Shown: positions 11,263 to 23,779, numbered from the stretch's first letter. The stretch: DNA of 64,000 bases from Symsagittifera roscoffensis (GCF_963678635.1 NC_087070.1:18073318-18137317), one strand, 5' to 3'. Notes: generated by a model from the letters alone, not told the origin. A program made the numbers and translations.

Positions 11263-11878
11263 GATTCAAAGATAGCGCCATAAAATTAAATCTACCGTTT
11301 TCAGGCGTCTCAAAGCAATAATCAAAATCATAGTTTTTGGGTTCCCTATAAATAGGGATAAAAACTTGGTAAAAGAGCATAATATGCTCAGAAAAAAGGA
11401 AAAGGAGAATGTTGTCTAAAAAATTTTATCAGAGGCATTTTCAGACTGAATATTCTTAAACTACTAAAAACTTTGTTCATCAAATCATCATTATCTTGAA
11501 AATAATTGTCTAAAAATTGTTTGGTGGTTGAACCTGTTTGGTTCCCGGTTGTTAAACCTAATTACCATTTCTGTAAAATGAGGGAACAAAAACTGCAAAC
11601 TTTTTGGGAGGATACGAGATTTAGCAGCAAATGAAGGTTTTAATACAAACTTAGTGTGTATTGCAACAACTAAACTTCTGTTAAATGAAAATTTTTGTTG
11701 AGTTTCCTTAAAAATTACTTTTTCATAACTTCAAATTACATTCGCCCTTTATATTACCTAGTATCGAATTACCATTCCAAAAAAAACAACGGTCGAGCTA
11801 ATACAAAATTTGTATCTTCGTAATATATTACCATAATTTTTGCGAACGAGGGGTTGGAGTTCCAGCGAAAGAGATTCA

Positions 11879-11884
11879 TATAAA
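11879..11884 (+). promoter_or_regulatory. TATA box candidate before the 11910/11934 ORF
   Basis: TATAAA lies 31 nt upstream of the ATG at 11910 and 55 nt upstream of the next ATG at 11934. If this TATA is used, transcription would start near 11910 and the ATG at 11934 would be the likelier start codon. Confidence 0.3.
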
Positions 11885-11909
11885 ATTTGTTAAAAAACAA
11901 AAAATAAGC

Positions 11910-12386
11910 TTGATCTTTTTTCATTTTGATGACATGTTGCAATTGTATCGTTATCAAGGCCAAAATTATTACTATTTCCATCACGGTTACACAAACGCAT
12001 TGCTCACTCCCAGGGAATACTTAACAAAACTGACAGACTATTCTGAAGGTGACAAGCGCTTGAATTTCATTGTTTCTTATTACTCCCTTGAGTGTAATAC
12101 TAACATGATAACCAAACTCGGTTTCGGAATTGGGAGCCTCAAACGCGCAAATCAATCAGATGTTGTTAGATTTGAGAGACCTGGGGCCCCTTATCAACTG
12201 AAAGTTGGACACCAATGGAGTGCTCAAATTCCGTATGATAACCCTGATGATTTTTTGTCTTTTCATTGGTTCAAACACCAAGTCATGTGTCAAGAGCAGC
12301 CTTGGATTTGCGGTCAAGAAGACAGAGTTATTCAGAATTGGTTCCCTGGTTGGTGGGAGCTACTATCTTCAGATCATGTAAACTAG
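11910..12386 (+). CDS. Candidate single-exon gene for a 150-158 residue protein of unknown family
   Basis: The frame gives 158 residues from ATG 11910 or 150 from ATG 11934, ending in TAG at 12384-12386. Composition is protein-like and unlike the surrounding AT-rich frames: Trp- and Tyr-rich, with conserved-looking runs GFGIGSLKRANQ, GAPYQLKVGHQWSAQIPYDNP and WFPGWWELL. No signal peptide or long membrane segment is seen. A TATAAA lies just upstream and AATAAA at 12680-12685. Three cysteines occur (near residues 70, 130 and 136). I recognise no family. It could instead be the last exon of a longer gene or a processed copy; a clear splice acceptor before it is lacking. Confidence 0.5.
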   Translation: MIFFHFDDMLQLYRYQGQNYYYFHHGYTNALLTPREYLTKLTDYSEGDKRLNFIVSYYSLECNTNMITKLGFGIGSLKRANQSDVVRFERPGAPYQLKVGHQWSAQIPYDNPDDFLSFHWFKHQVMCQEQPWICGQEDRVIQNWFPGWWELLSSDHVN

Positions 12387-15030
12387 TTTATTTTTATCAT
12401 GATACAAACTATAGAAGAAAAAAATTGTATTCAGTCGCTTTTAAGCTCATATATAAGATCTCAAAAAAATGCAAAAAAAATCCACAGCACGCTGAAAAAA
12501 TTCCGAAATGATTTTGCTGTCTCGGCGTCGAGGGCGGGGTGTTTTCGTTTTTTCAGACCAACTTTGGCTATGGAAAAATTTGTTTTTGTCGGAAATTTTT
12601 CAAACCCTATTGAAAACATCGACGCCTTGAGCTAAAATAGTAATAACAGTTTTATGCCTGCAACCATTTACTCAATGAAAATAAAATTCATTTAAACATT
12701 TTACAATTTTTTCCATTTTATCTAAGAAACTTGAAGACAAGGCGCAAAAAATTCGACAGCAGAGAGCTGAACCAAATGCTAACGCACCAAATAATCATTT
12801 CAATTTGAAAAACTGAGGCTAGAAAAATGGTGCCATCTATTCCAGTCCAAACGCAAGCTAAATGACTTCAAAGTGGACGACTGAACGAAAAATAATATTT
12901 ATAATCCAATCTTTCTCTGCAACAAAGAAGGGTAGTCGAAATTTTTTGGGCCTTGCGCAGATATGAACGCTTTCTTTGAAGTAATTTAGTTACTGTAGTA
13001 AATGATTGTGCCCGAATGGTCATTTGAGAGTGATCAATGATTCCTACTCCGACTTCCCGATCAGACCAGCATCATTGATTGCGAGTTAAAGCGTATGCTA
13101 ATGAGTCTTCCTTAATTAAAAGAGGACTGCTCGTACCAATTCAGCGCCTTGATTCATTTAATCAAAAGTTTAAGACATGCTAGTATACTTTTCAAGGATC
13201 AGATTTCTGATTTTTTTAAAAACTCAGTTTGACAGTACGTACAGTTTTATCTAGAAGAAAATTTTTAATTAAGCTACTTATACATAAAGATTTAAAATAT
13301 TTCCTTTCCAAGGTTAATGTTTCATTTGTTTCGATTTCAGCGTTGAATTATTTCAAAGCAGCCCTTCTAAATTCATTGAATCATTTACAAATTGTTTTTG
13401 ACATCTTGAGTCATTTCATAGCTTAAATTTCATCGCTCATACCGTCACCCAAAAAAGTGGCATACTTTTTAAAAAGTACGACTATCGAAAACTGAGTAAG
13501 CTAGCTACATTGCTGAATTAAGTTAATGGGACAAAACGCAAAAAATTGGCATAAAACACATAATTTTTGTCAACATTTTTCTCAAAGTTGATTTTTAGTG
13601 AAATATGATGATGACATAATTTGCTCAGCGTTTAAGCAAAATAAGCATAATGCGATTTATGTTGCAAATTCCGGCCCCAAGTTTTACCCCAAAAATGGTT
13701 ACAAATAAATAACAGTGAGCCTCTTTAAAATCACACTGAGCCGCTGACACAATTAAAAGACGGTGAGCCTCTTTTCTAGCTCAAAGTTTAAGAAGTGCAA
13801 TAATCTCCAAAAAATGGTGCCAGATTATTAATTTTTATTTGATAGCCAAAAAATGAAAGTTTTTACTATATGAAAAAAAAATAATTTTTATTATAACAAC
13901 TTTTATACAAAATGTTTTTTGTTAAGAGTTTTTATATAGTTCTTTGTTTTTTTGTTCTACTTAGATATTATATAATTTTTTGATGGGCTACAATAAATGC
14001 TACTGTGATATAATTGTGTCAGCAATTGAGAGAGCAGTTTTGTTTGTTGTAATGTAGTTTTGACTAAAAAAAATTATTATGATGCTTTTTGGGATATAGT
14101 TTGAGCCCAAAATCATAGGCGAAAATAAACTGCGTCAAAATATTTCTGCTTAAAAATTTAGAAAATTTTTATCATCATCATTTTTCACTTAAAAGCCACC
14201 CAATCTTACAAGTTTTATAAATTTTATGAGCTTAGTCCGGATAATTAAATCATCAACTCGACTTAATTTTCATGGCTTCATTTACTTTGCCGTTACTTAT
14301 GCTCTGCAGAAATTTTTTCGCAGCTTAACTTATGAATTTGGTGAAAAAATGTCAGCTATGTAGAATTAACATTCTACATTATATTTTTAAATTTCAATAT
14401 CTAGCTAGATGTAATTAAAAAGTTTCAACAAAAATCTGAAACAGATTCACCACTCGATTAGCTGGGTCGAAAAATTTGTTGTTCAAGCTGAATGGATTCA
14501 TTCTAGTAAAATTAAAAAACTAATTTCTTAAACCATAATGTTGTTGTTTGATCAAATTGCTAGATTTTGAAATAATCCAGGCAAAATTTTCTAAAATATT
14601 GAAGTCAATATTAGATGAGTCAAACTTTAAACGGTTCTAATGTTCTGTGGACATGACAGCAAATCGACTGTTGAAAATTTGATTTTTTTCTGACAATTTG
14701 AAAATTTTTTCCAAATTTCCTCGTTATCATCACAGCATTACAAGCGATTAAATGATGAATCATTTGAGGTTCATTTCATTAGTTTAAAATAGTTTGCTAT
14801 TCAAACAACTAAATTCTGGTGAAAATAATTTTTGTTTTACTAAATTGAGTCCATTTAGCTTATGCTTCATTTTTTTGGTCCAGTTATTCGAGGGATAAAA
14901 CTTTTTGTTTTGTTTGAAAATTTTGAATGTTTCGCCGACACTTTAATTTTTATCTAGCCAGCTATTAGACTATAAAGCCATATTATAGTAAGTAAAACCT
15001 AGATAGCTAGAGTTTTTTTGCAACGTTTTT
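12387..15030. other. AT-rich intergenic DNA
   Basis: AATAAA at 12680 probably belongs to the preceding ORF. A 65-codon frame at 13229-13426 has no domain or context. No repeats with clear ends and no RNA genes were seen. Confidence 0.4.
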
Positions 15031-15140
15031 AAGTCTTACAGTCACAGAAAAACTTGTACTGCTATGACTTTTTAAACACACAACTAAGTCTTACAGTCAC
15101 AGAAAAACTTGTACTGCTATGACTTTTTAAACACACAACC
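15031..15140. repeat. Two tandem 55-bp units
   Basis: Units 15031-15085 and 15086-15140 are identical except for the last base (T versus C). Both begin AAGTCTTACAGTCACAG and end AAACACACAAC. This near-perfect duplication must be recent. Confidence 0.95.
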
Positions 15141-15659
15141 ACGATTGTATAAAAAACTTGAATCGTTTTGCCACAACTTCAATTTGCCCTTTTTTTACAA
15201 AAAAAAACTATCTAAACTTTTAAATTGATAACCAAATCTTGATTAAGTTGAATTGATGATCAAATTTTCAATCAACGTAAAAAAGGTTCAAGCACATTGA
15301 TTAATAAATGGAACAATGGAAACTTTCAAAGTCATATTCAAATATTTTTTGCCACCAAAAAACTCGCTCAAAAATAAAATTGATCTTGATAACAAATTCA
15401 TTTTAACAGCTACAATTGTTTTACTGAGAGTACAATTAAGGTTTAAATGAAATGGTAATTGAGCCACGTAATGATATTCAATAATTCAAATAGTGAACTA
15501 TTTTTGTTCTGGCCAGTGGCACGAATTGTTTTGTCATCAAATACAATTTTTATAACCTTATACTTAAATTTAGTAACAACTTGTATACTTTTTTTGTTCG
15601 TATTCGCGGATAGTTCCAATTTCAGAGTTTCCACATGATTGAAGTGTTTTAAAATTATA

Positions 15660-15900
15660 ATCGAGGTATGTTCCCGCCATGCTCGAGGCATGTTTCGACC
15701 TTGCTGGTGGTATATTTCGACTGTGCTCGATGTTTGTTTCGATTGCGCTCGAAGTATGTTTCGACCATACTTGACCGAGCTCGAGGTATGTTTCGAACTT
15801 CCTCCACTTTATTTCGAATTTGTGCTCGACCCAAACCTCTATCTCGACTCTACTTTTTTGAACGAGCACTGATATGTGCTCGACTTTGAAAGTCAAAAAA
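15660..15900. repeat. Degenerate TCGA-rich tandem repeat
   Basis: About eight irregular units of 22-30 bp carry the core GCTCGAGGTATGTTTCGACC with substitutions. Open frames here on both strands (for example 15639-15872) simply read the repeat and have no sign of being genes. The motif is much richer in TCGA than its surroundings. Confidence 0.75.
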
Positions 15901-15979
15901 TAAAGTGAGCATCTCCGTCCGGTTAAGTCTCTGTCGTCAGGCAATTTGTGCAAACGGCATCAAATGTTTCATTTTTTCT

Positions 15980-16720
15980 GCAATAATGCTTCTAGTTTTA
16001 GCTTCAAGATAAAAGACAACTGTATTTGATGTTGGCTTTTTTCTGACTAATTGACAACTGTTAAATTTTTCGATGGCTGAATAATTGATTTGATTGTTTT
16101 CTAGATCTTTGATTTGATGTTTTCAGAAAAACTGTTTCTAATTTTAGCTTCAAGGTAAAAGACAACTGTGCTTGACATTGGTTCTTGCGTTTATTTCCGG
16201 TTGATAAATTTTTTGATGACAGAATGTTTGATTTGAGTCTTTTCTAGCTTTTTACTTTTTATTCGTGGTGACGACTTTGTTGTTGCCCCAAAATTTTTTT
16301 TACAGTTTACATAGGGACCATGTGTAGGGCTTCTCCTGGTTCCTGGCCGAGCTGTATATGATCACCAAACATGCCGGTCTAGCTAACTGTGCATTAAAAA
16401 TACAGTATTACTAGATTTTTTTAACATATATATGACGCTTTTGTGAGCAAAAAAAAACGCAACTTTTTCCAGTTTTAGCTTCGTGCTTGATTTTGCTCTC
16501 GTCTGTATTATCAATTTTGATGTAACCTTTGTTTTATGTTTGATTTGAATACTTTCTAGCTTTTAGTTTTTGTGGTAACAGCTTCATCGTTGCCCCAAAA
16601 TGTTTGCTTTTGTTTTTCTTTGCGACCATGTCTAGGCCTTCCCTGTATTTGATCAGCAAGTATAATTGCCTAGCAAACTGTACCCTGAAAAAAGCATCTT
16701 AAATGTATTAGTTTCTGATT
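15980..16720. repeat. Imperfect long tandem repeat
   Basis: The block TTTTAGCTTCAAGATAAAAG followed by ACAACTGT recurs near 15993 and 16142, and a shortened form recurs near 16476. Blocks TTGCCCCAAAAT and GACCATGT.TAGG recur near 16280-16330 and 16580-16635. The region is therefore a decayed array of units of about 150-300 bp. Confidence 0.6.
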
Positions 16721-18177
16721 TGTATTTGCCTTGCGTTTATGCAAACAAAAACAAATCCGACAAGATTTTCATTACTAAAATTGTTCAAAATTTTTTATAA
16801 GGCGCGTCTCATTCAGCGACTTTGCGCTACTAATGTTTCGCGCGACCCATAGTGCAACTTTGCGCGACTCAAGCCTCTTGCGGGAGCATGGAATTTGGGT
16901 AGCAGCAAGTCCATTTCGGCAACTTAATTCAGTCGAAACTCGAATCGCGGACCTCGCCTCAGGATTCAAAAAATGAAATCTATGAAGGGCTATCCAGTTT
17001 TTTAAAGAACAGTCAGTTTCTGTTATTTGCCAACTTTCCAGACTGATTTTACTTGTTAAGCAAAGATCTTCTTTTGCAACTCGAGGCCGGTTTTTTTCGT
17101 CGAAAATTTCCCGTGGTACTGCTATTGCAGTGACACTTTATTTGACTGTGATAAACTTGATGCTAGACTTAAAATGAGTGCGCATCCCCACACACTATCA
17201 TTGTCATGGCTAGAGATTGAATACATTTTGTTGGATAAATCAATCGTTACTGTTCAATTTCATAGCTCAATTTGCTTCTTTGAAAAAAAAACTAATTGAT
17301 CGACGAAGTTAGGATTCAAATAAAATTTCAGCAAACCACAATAATTTAATCAGAATCTTTTTTGGGACTTTTTTCAAATGGCTTAAATACGTCATTTGCA
17401 CACTTCTGCATGACTAGATTTAGATTTGATTAAAAAGATGGACAACTTGGTTTTCACATGAGGCGAAAATAGCTTTTAATGACGTCATAGCGTTTCCTTT
17501 GGTATCTTACCCTCTGTTACATATGTAATGCTTGATTAAAAAAAGGTGAATGAAATTTCAGAGGTAAATTTGTCATAAACTTCTCTTACAGCAGCTTCAC
17601 AATCAGTGAAAAATCAAAGCCGAGCGAGTTAAATTGATCAAATTGATCTTTTTCAAATAAATTAAATCTTTTCAAATTAAATTATTTTTGCTTTTTTTAA
17701 AAATTGGTAATGCTTGATTCATGTTGGATGAAATTAGCAATTGCGAAGATAAGCTGAAACCTAATTTCAAATACATTAGCTCATGCAATGTTTTGGCGAA
17801 TTCACACTCTTTTTTTGTAGTTAATTTCAGAAGCACTCGTTCGTTTTTTTTTTTGTTCCGACCACACTCGAAGAGTGGAAAGAAACAATATTTTAAGGTC
17901 TTTTCCAAAAAAATTTTCCCAGCCAATTTTGACTACCTCAGTAAAAGCTTGCCGGGAAGGGGAAAGGGGGTGGGGGTAAAGAGTGGAATTAAATTAAAAC
18001 CCTATCGATCGTGATTCGGATTCTAGAACAAATTAGAAGAGTTTCAATGTCAAGAAACACTGATCCGAATACTTCGAATTTTCAGACTAAATTAGACAAA
18101 AACTGTTGAAAGGCTGATCTCCCAGCTTTATTTTAGCTATAAATTTAACGCTACTATAAGTTTAACGCTACAAAAAA
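16721..18177. other. Intergenic DNA, no supported gene
   Basis: A GC-richer patch at 16800-16970 contains GCGATTCGAGTTTC on the minus strand, which resembles a polymerase III B box but has no A box at the right distance. The frame at 17721-18014 has no domain and ends in a G-rich low-complexity stretch. Confidence 0.4.
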
Positions 18178-18600
18178 ATCGCCTCCCCCTCCCAAAGATT
18201 CGATCCCCTCGCCAACCAAAGATTCTCCCCTTTGGTATTAGTTTATGACATCCATCTTAAGCCGACCAATCCTAAAATGTTTCGAAAGGCCTATACATTT
18301 TGGTCAAAATTTGGTCAAATCATTTTTCAAAAAACTAATTGAACTAATTTGGTCTAAACTAAAAAATTAATTGGGTCCATACATTTTTGGACAAAAATTT
18401 TGGACAAGATCAAAAGTTTCCGAAAAGGCCAAAAACAGTTTTTTTGACCTGTTTTTTTTTCAAAAAATTGCTTGCGGCATAAAGTTTTTGGTCAAAATAA
18501 GGTCTCTATAGTGTTGCGGTGGTGCTCGGAAAATCAATTTGGTCGACCTAAAGAAAACGGTCGAAAACATTTCTGGAAAAAAACCCCTCCCTGTTATTCG
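18178..18600 (-). mobile_element. hAT-like MITE with CAGGGG ends, copy 2 (truncated)
   Basis: In reverse orientation the blocks match copies at 10848, 23780 and 24890: C-rich CCTCCCCCTCCCAAAG, TCGATCCCC, CCTTTGGTATTAG, a repeated TTTGGTC tract and AAACCCCTCCCTG. Both termini are eroded. Confidence 0.55.
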
Positions 18601-18889
18601 GGTTATTTTAATAGTTAACCCAATTACTGAGTAATATCGCAACCAGTAACAGAGCCGATTTTCTAACCTTAGTTTGTTTTCTTTTTCTCGCTTTTATGTG
18701 CCTCAAAATATAAAAACTATTATCAGTGATAGCGTGTAATTATTACCAATTAATACTAACTATAAATTGCTCAAAAATATAATTTAATTTACAATGTTTT
18801 TTCCAAAATTGAATGAAAAAGTGAGTTTGTGATACGTGAGTTTGCTGAACACATGTGAACTAAAAATTATTTCAGATCGTAATTAGAAA

Positions 18890-20358
18890 TCATCTGGTCG
18901 ATTTGACCTGACAAATTTTGGCGTGTTTTTCCAATTCGCCCGTCTGAGCAAAGGTCTCCTTACACTGATGACAAGAAAGAACAGGCTCCTTTCCTGTATG
19001 TAACTTCATATGGTTGTGCAAATGTTCAGCTCGGGCAAATCGCTTGCCGCAAAATAACCAATTGCACACGAAGGGTCTTTCTCCAGTATGCCATCTCAAA
19101 TGAGCTTTCAAATGAGATGTTTTGGTGTATGTTTTGCCACATCCCGCAATGTGACAGCTGTGAATAGGCTTACGATTCGCCGAGTCTCCAGATGGTACGA
19201 TTCCGAGAAACTGAGCTGTTCTGGACTGCACGCAATTTGGACACTGACATGCCCCCTTTTCGCCCTGATTTCCCAAGGTCATAGCAGGTTTCAAGCCCCC
19301 AGACACATCGAAATTTTGCAGGCAGCTCGGGTTGAAAATAGGGTTAGACGCTTGTCCAGGTGCGAATTGAGAAGTCGCTTGCATTGGATTTCCAGGCCAA
19401 CCCGGGAGAACTGAAGGTGTGAACAAACTTTGGACCGGCGACAGTTTCGAGCTCATCATTGTCGAAGGTACGGAAACATTTGGCGGCATCTGAGCTTGCT
19501 GCATTTTTTTCACGTGAGAAGTGATCAACCCTGTCTGGTTTTGGTTTCCTGGAATCGGATTGGATCCTTGAGACTGGGATCCCGGGATTCCTGGTTGCAT
19601 GTTACTGATATCTGGTAAATTGGCCATGAAGGTTGGCATTGTTTTCATAGGTGATAGAAAACCAGAAATGTTACTATTCGGGCTGAGTTTACTCGTTGGC
19701 GTTTGCTGATGATTCTGCTGATGATTTTGAGGTATGCTAAACGGGTTCCAATTCGGCACCGTTCCAGGCAGCCAGTTGTTCAACATGGGATCCAAATTGG
19801 GTGCAAAGGAGTTTGGTGCTCCAAGATTGGCGGAGTTTTGAGCTAATCTTTGAAACGCTTGGGGTGAGCTAAAGAGTAATTGCTGATACGCAAGAAAAAT
19901 ATTATTAGCTGGGTTTGATGAATTTATTCGATTTGCATCGTTGGAGTTTGCACTTGTGGGCATGGAACTATGGAAATTTGCGAACATTTTCTGTTGCTCA
20001 AACATAGCTTTCAAATCACTGTTTGTTGTAAGACTACTGGTGAAACTGTTGTTATTACTACTTATTGGGCTACTAGGGTCTTTTTTAATAGTCTCAGTTT
20101 TAGTTTCAATAGGTCGAGGCTTTTCTTGGCCGACTGGCGATGTTTGAGGACCTTCGTTTTCTTGTTTCCAAGGCTGGTAGATCCCTCCTTTGCTCTTAGA
20201 ATTTCGAGATTTGTTTGTGCTGGGTTTGGTTTTGGTTTTGACTGCATGTAGGGAGGCTCCCCCACTCTGTTCACTTTGGCTGATGGGTGGGGGCTGGGCG
20301 ATCGATCCAGTTTGTTCCAGTGATTTGAGCATGATCATGTCGAGAAGCTTTTGCAGAC
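18890..20358 (-). CDS. Sp-family (Sp/Buttonhead-like) C2H2 zinc-finger transcription factor, 3' coding exon
   Basis: Sp proteins bind GC/GT-box DNA in the nucleus through three C-terminal zinc fingers. The exon begins after TTATTCAG at 20359-20360. The first ATG in it is at 20338, giving 482 residues to the TGA at 18892-18890. Residues 1 to about 350 are rich in Ser, Pro, Asn and Gln, as in Sp activation regions. A Buttonhead box CQCPNC lies at about 364-369. Fingers are at about 395-417 (CHIAGC...HLRWH, with the KHA contact residues of Sp finger 1), 425-447 (CNWLFC...HMKLH) and 456-476. Finger 3 ends in Cys, not His (CHQC...HAKIC), and fingers 2 and 3 lack the usual RER and RHK contact residues. 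The finger 2-3 linker has one extra residue. An upstream coding exon cannot be excluded. Confidence 0.88.
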
Positions 20359-20372
20359 CTGAATAAGATAAC
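20359..20372 (-). promoter_or_regulatory. Splice acceptor of the Sp-like exon
   Basis: On the minus strand, TTGTTATCTTATTCAG precedes the exon. The frame stays open a few codons into the intron side, but no ATG occurs there, and the first ATG (20338) lies inside the exon. Confidence 0.6.
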
Positions 20373-22451
20373 AAGTTTAAATAATATGTAGTTTAAAGTT
20401 TTGCACCGATGAAGTATGAATGCAAAAAGCTTGAATTTTTTTGCTTATAGAAAGAAAAATTAATCTGACGATATCATTTCTACAATTTCGGGGAAAATTT
20501 GATTTTGCAATTGATAAGAGAGACAAAAGTAGGAATTATATTTAATTTAACGTCAAAAAAGTGGCCTATTTATCGTTGGGTCTCCCAACAAAGCAGCGTA
20601 AAATCTCATTAATCCTTCCAATAAATTTTGAGCCTTTTCCCTTTTTATTCCCCTCTCCCTTTTTTTATTCTCATGAGCCTCTGAGACTAGGATAGGGGTG
20701 AAATGTTATTGCTCCCGTCTACCCTTTTGTTTATTTTAATCACTCCTAATAAGTCAATTTTAGCCCAGGAAGTAAGTCGCAAATGCCCAAATTACTATCA
20801 TCCCAACACTAAATAACTATCATTAAAACCCCCAGAGGGTGATTAAATTGTAAAAGTACCCCCTATCAAAACAGGTAAGCCATTCAGACGAGAACAATAA
20901 AAGGGGGTGCTGTCAAGTTGGAATCACAATTCACTAATCAACATCCAACAGCCCATTAGCCCACATTAAACCACACAGGAGTGCTCAAAGCCGATAAACA
21001 AGCTGTCGAAATTTTGAGAAGCGCTGGTTTCTCAAAAAATGCAAAAAAAAATCTGCAACTAAAGATATTCCAGATTTGTAAAAAAAAAATGCGAAGCTAA
21101 ATTTATTTAACTGAGTTAAAATTAAATTCATAAAAAGATGTCTCGGATATGGTAAATTAGAAATTTTAATGAACAATTCCGCTTTACGCATCTTCTGATA
21201 TTGTGATCATCGGCCAACTTTCCGCTCAAAAACTTCCACAATGACAGCGGGCTAAATTGGAAAATTGGACATGCATTGATAGAATGCATTAGGGTGTGTG
21301 AGTTCACCCAGGAGACTGTGGGATAATTAATTCCCCCTTGTTTCCCTCATTTGAGTGGGGGACCTTATTTTAGATAGCCGATGGAGAATGAGGATGAGCC
21401 ACCTGAATTTCGCATGTGTTGATTGCATAATGCAACTGATGACAATAGACGAAATTAAACATCAAAAAAACCGGGCAGTTTCAATTAGAGTTATCAGAAT
21501 TCGAAAAAAAATCACAGAGAATAGTTTTCCATGATTAATGAGACGTCAATCGAACTGTCTTGCATAGATAGCTGAAAAAAGGGACACTACACTTATGGAG
21601 CATTTTCTGGATCCTTTTCGGCTCCAAAAACCTTCGGATATGGTTTTGGTCTCTCCTTTTTTTAAAAAAAAAACTTTTGTTTATTTAGAATTAGATCCAA
21701 AGTTGAGTTTAAACTTTTAGCAATTAAGACTCATTTTCATGCCATTGGCAACTTTGCGTTAAAAAACTGAAAGTGTACAACTGATACTTACTTGGATTGA
21801 TAAACATTTTTTTGCGTTATATTTTTCACAAATAATGAACACAAGTTATCTCTTAGCAACTGAATTTTAAGCAGCAGAGAGCAAAGGATGATTTTAAGCC
21901 TTAACTCTTCAATGGTTGTAGCGTGGGGAGAAAATTAATCTTCAGCCCAGCTTGATTTTTAGTCTTCAAATTTCGGGCACAAAAGAGACATCTGAAAACC
22001 CCCTTTATAATTGGTTCACCACCTTCCGCCGATGAACCCTCTGAGTAGCTTCTCACTCATCGCCCAATTGAGAACGCCTATTACGCAATCATTACATAAC
22101 AGCTGGATGTCTTTTTCAGTTGAATTGCAGGCCGGAAACGGAAATGGTAGATTGCCGGACACTTCCCGCCTTTTGTTGTTCACGCCGGGAAAAATGAATG
22201 GCCAAATTAGGGGCAAATTAAATTGCAAAGAGGAGGGAGTTTTGAGAAAATAAGATAAGTTCATTTATGAAGCAGAAAACTGAAAAAATAGATATAAAAG
22301 ACCTTTGTGACAATATATTAAGCATAAATCGAAAAGTATTTACATTTTTGATTAAACGAATTGCAGAGTAAGAAAAATTTAAACATTAACGGTTCATCTT
22401 TTTTCTATTCAATTAATCCTAAGGCGAAGCTCAAAATTCAACAATCACATA
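20373..22451. other. Upstream/intronic DNA of the Sp-like gene
   Basis: This 2-kb stretch is less homopolymeric than its surroundings. It has G/C-rich islets (for example 20640-20900 and 21290-21370) and several TAATTA or ATTA sites (for example at 21326). It would be intron if the donor at about 22452 is real. No transposon ends were seen. A regulatory role is inference. Confidence 0.35.
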
Positions 22452-22545
22452 CCTGTTTTTTGCTCGCAGTTTCCTTCTGTCTATCTATCTGCCTGCTTGT
22501 CGGTCTCTGCAGTCTTGATTTCAGTTTTTTTTTCGAGGAAGAAAG
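22451..22545 (-). promoter_or_regulatory. Possible 5' leader exon and splice donor of the Sp-like gene
   Basis: On the minus strand, AAAAACAG/GTATGTG at 22452-22451 is a good donor, preceded by a purine-rich non-coding tract with repeated GACAGA/GATAGA. Frames through it carry stops, so it would be untranslated leader. It sits about 2.1 kb upstream of the acceptor at 20359. The pairing of the two sites is a guess from position. Confidence 0.25.
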
Positions 22546-23257
22546 ACAATGAAAATTTTGCATCCAAATAAAACAGCTGAGTTTCAGTCGAAATTTTTTT
22601 TGATATCGTGATCAATTTTTGCTGACGAGTCACGTTTTTTAGTTTTCCATGTGAAGAAAGATCGGTGGTAAAAAGAGTAACTTTATTGAGTGACAGTTGA
22701 ATTAAAATTGATATTTTCAATTATTCAATTATACCGCCGTTTAATAATTACCATGCCTGTGGCTAAAATATAATTGGGTATTTTTACTTTTTCTACTTTA
22801 TAAAAATCTTTTATTACAAAACTCTTTTTATAATCTGATTTGTATCAGTGAAAGCACATTGCAAACTGATGATTAGTTCTAACTTGACGAATAATAATCG
22901 TAGTTTAATTTGATGATACCATTTTTCAAATTATATTGTTATGTAATTACCATCTTACCCTTTAAGGCGCTCTCTAATTGATAGGTGAGCTCGCAGAGCT
23001 AATGCCATCTAATAACTAATAAGCAAAAACCGCATTAGACAGTACGCTCTACGGCTATAAACAGAGAATTTAAGACGTGTTAAAACGTACTAACAACTTA
23101 TTATAAAAACTTTAATTACCTACCAAAAGATGAGCACAATTCAATTAAAGGATTAGTGCACAGCAATCCGCTACAAGGTGCAAATTAATCTTCAGCATTC
23201 CAAAATTCCAAATTACATACTCATCCATAAGTTATTCGAAAACCGTATATAAAATCA
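22546..23257. other. AT-rich DNA, no supported gene
   Basis: Short frames on both strands lack domains. If the leader exon above is real, this stretch would hold the Sp-like promoter, but no clear TATA box or GC box was seen. Confidence 0.3.
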
Positions 23258-23299
23258 ACCCCCCCCCCCCCCCTACACACACGCACTCACACACACACA
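23258..23299. repeat. Poly-C tract followed by CA-rich microsatellite
   Basis: A run of about 15 C is followed directly by an imperfect CA repeat (ACACACACGCACTCACACAC). Both are slippage-prone. Confidence 0.95.
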
Positions 23300-23779
23300 A
23301 GATATCATAACAGTAGGTTAAGATATCTTTTGACTTTGAAAAAGTATTCATTCATCGAAGTCATTAACTTGTGCCGTGTTGCCGTTGAGGCTTATTTGAA
23401 GTTGACCAAAATCTACTTGACGCTGATTTTTGCATAGCTTGCATATCTACAGGAATTGGTAAAGGCGGAAACTTGCTTCAGGAGTTCGAACAACCTTGGT
23501 AAAGTGTTCGGATTTTCTTGAAAGTCGCCCTCCCTATGATATCTACTAAAGAATTGCCACTCCTATAAATAAAAGCAGTTATGGTTCTAAGAGAGTTCTA
23601 TGTAAAAATAGAATTTCGCTGCATTTTGATTGGTCGAAAATTTGACTAACTTAACCTACTTAACAGGGAGGGGGTAATCGTTAAGTCCATCCCAAATTTC
23701 TAAACCCAAGTTTTAGCCGACCTTAATTTCATACATCAAGTTCTTTCGACATCCAACCATAAGTAACCATAATAACTAT

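Noticed and set aside
15639-15953. Overlapping frames on both strands with repeated cysteine and arginine patterns
   Set aside because: They simply translate the TCGA-rich tandem repeat in several frames.
16800-16980. tRNA gene or SINE on the minus strand
   Set aside because: A B-box-like GATTCGAGTTTC is present, but no A box or foldable stems occur at the right spacing.
18460-18642. Minus-strand 60-codon frame as a gene
   Set aside because: It lies inside a decayed hAT-like repeat and has no supporting signal.
23258-23299. Poly-C/CA tract as a regulatory element
   Set aside because: It is an ordinary microsatellite and no gene signal depends on it.
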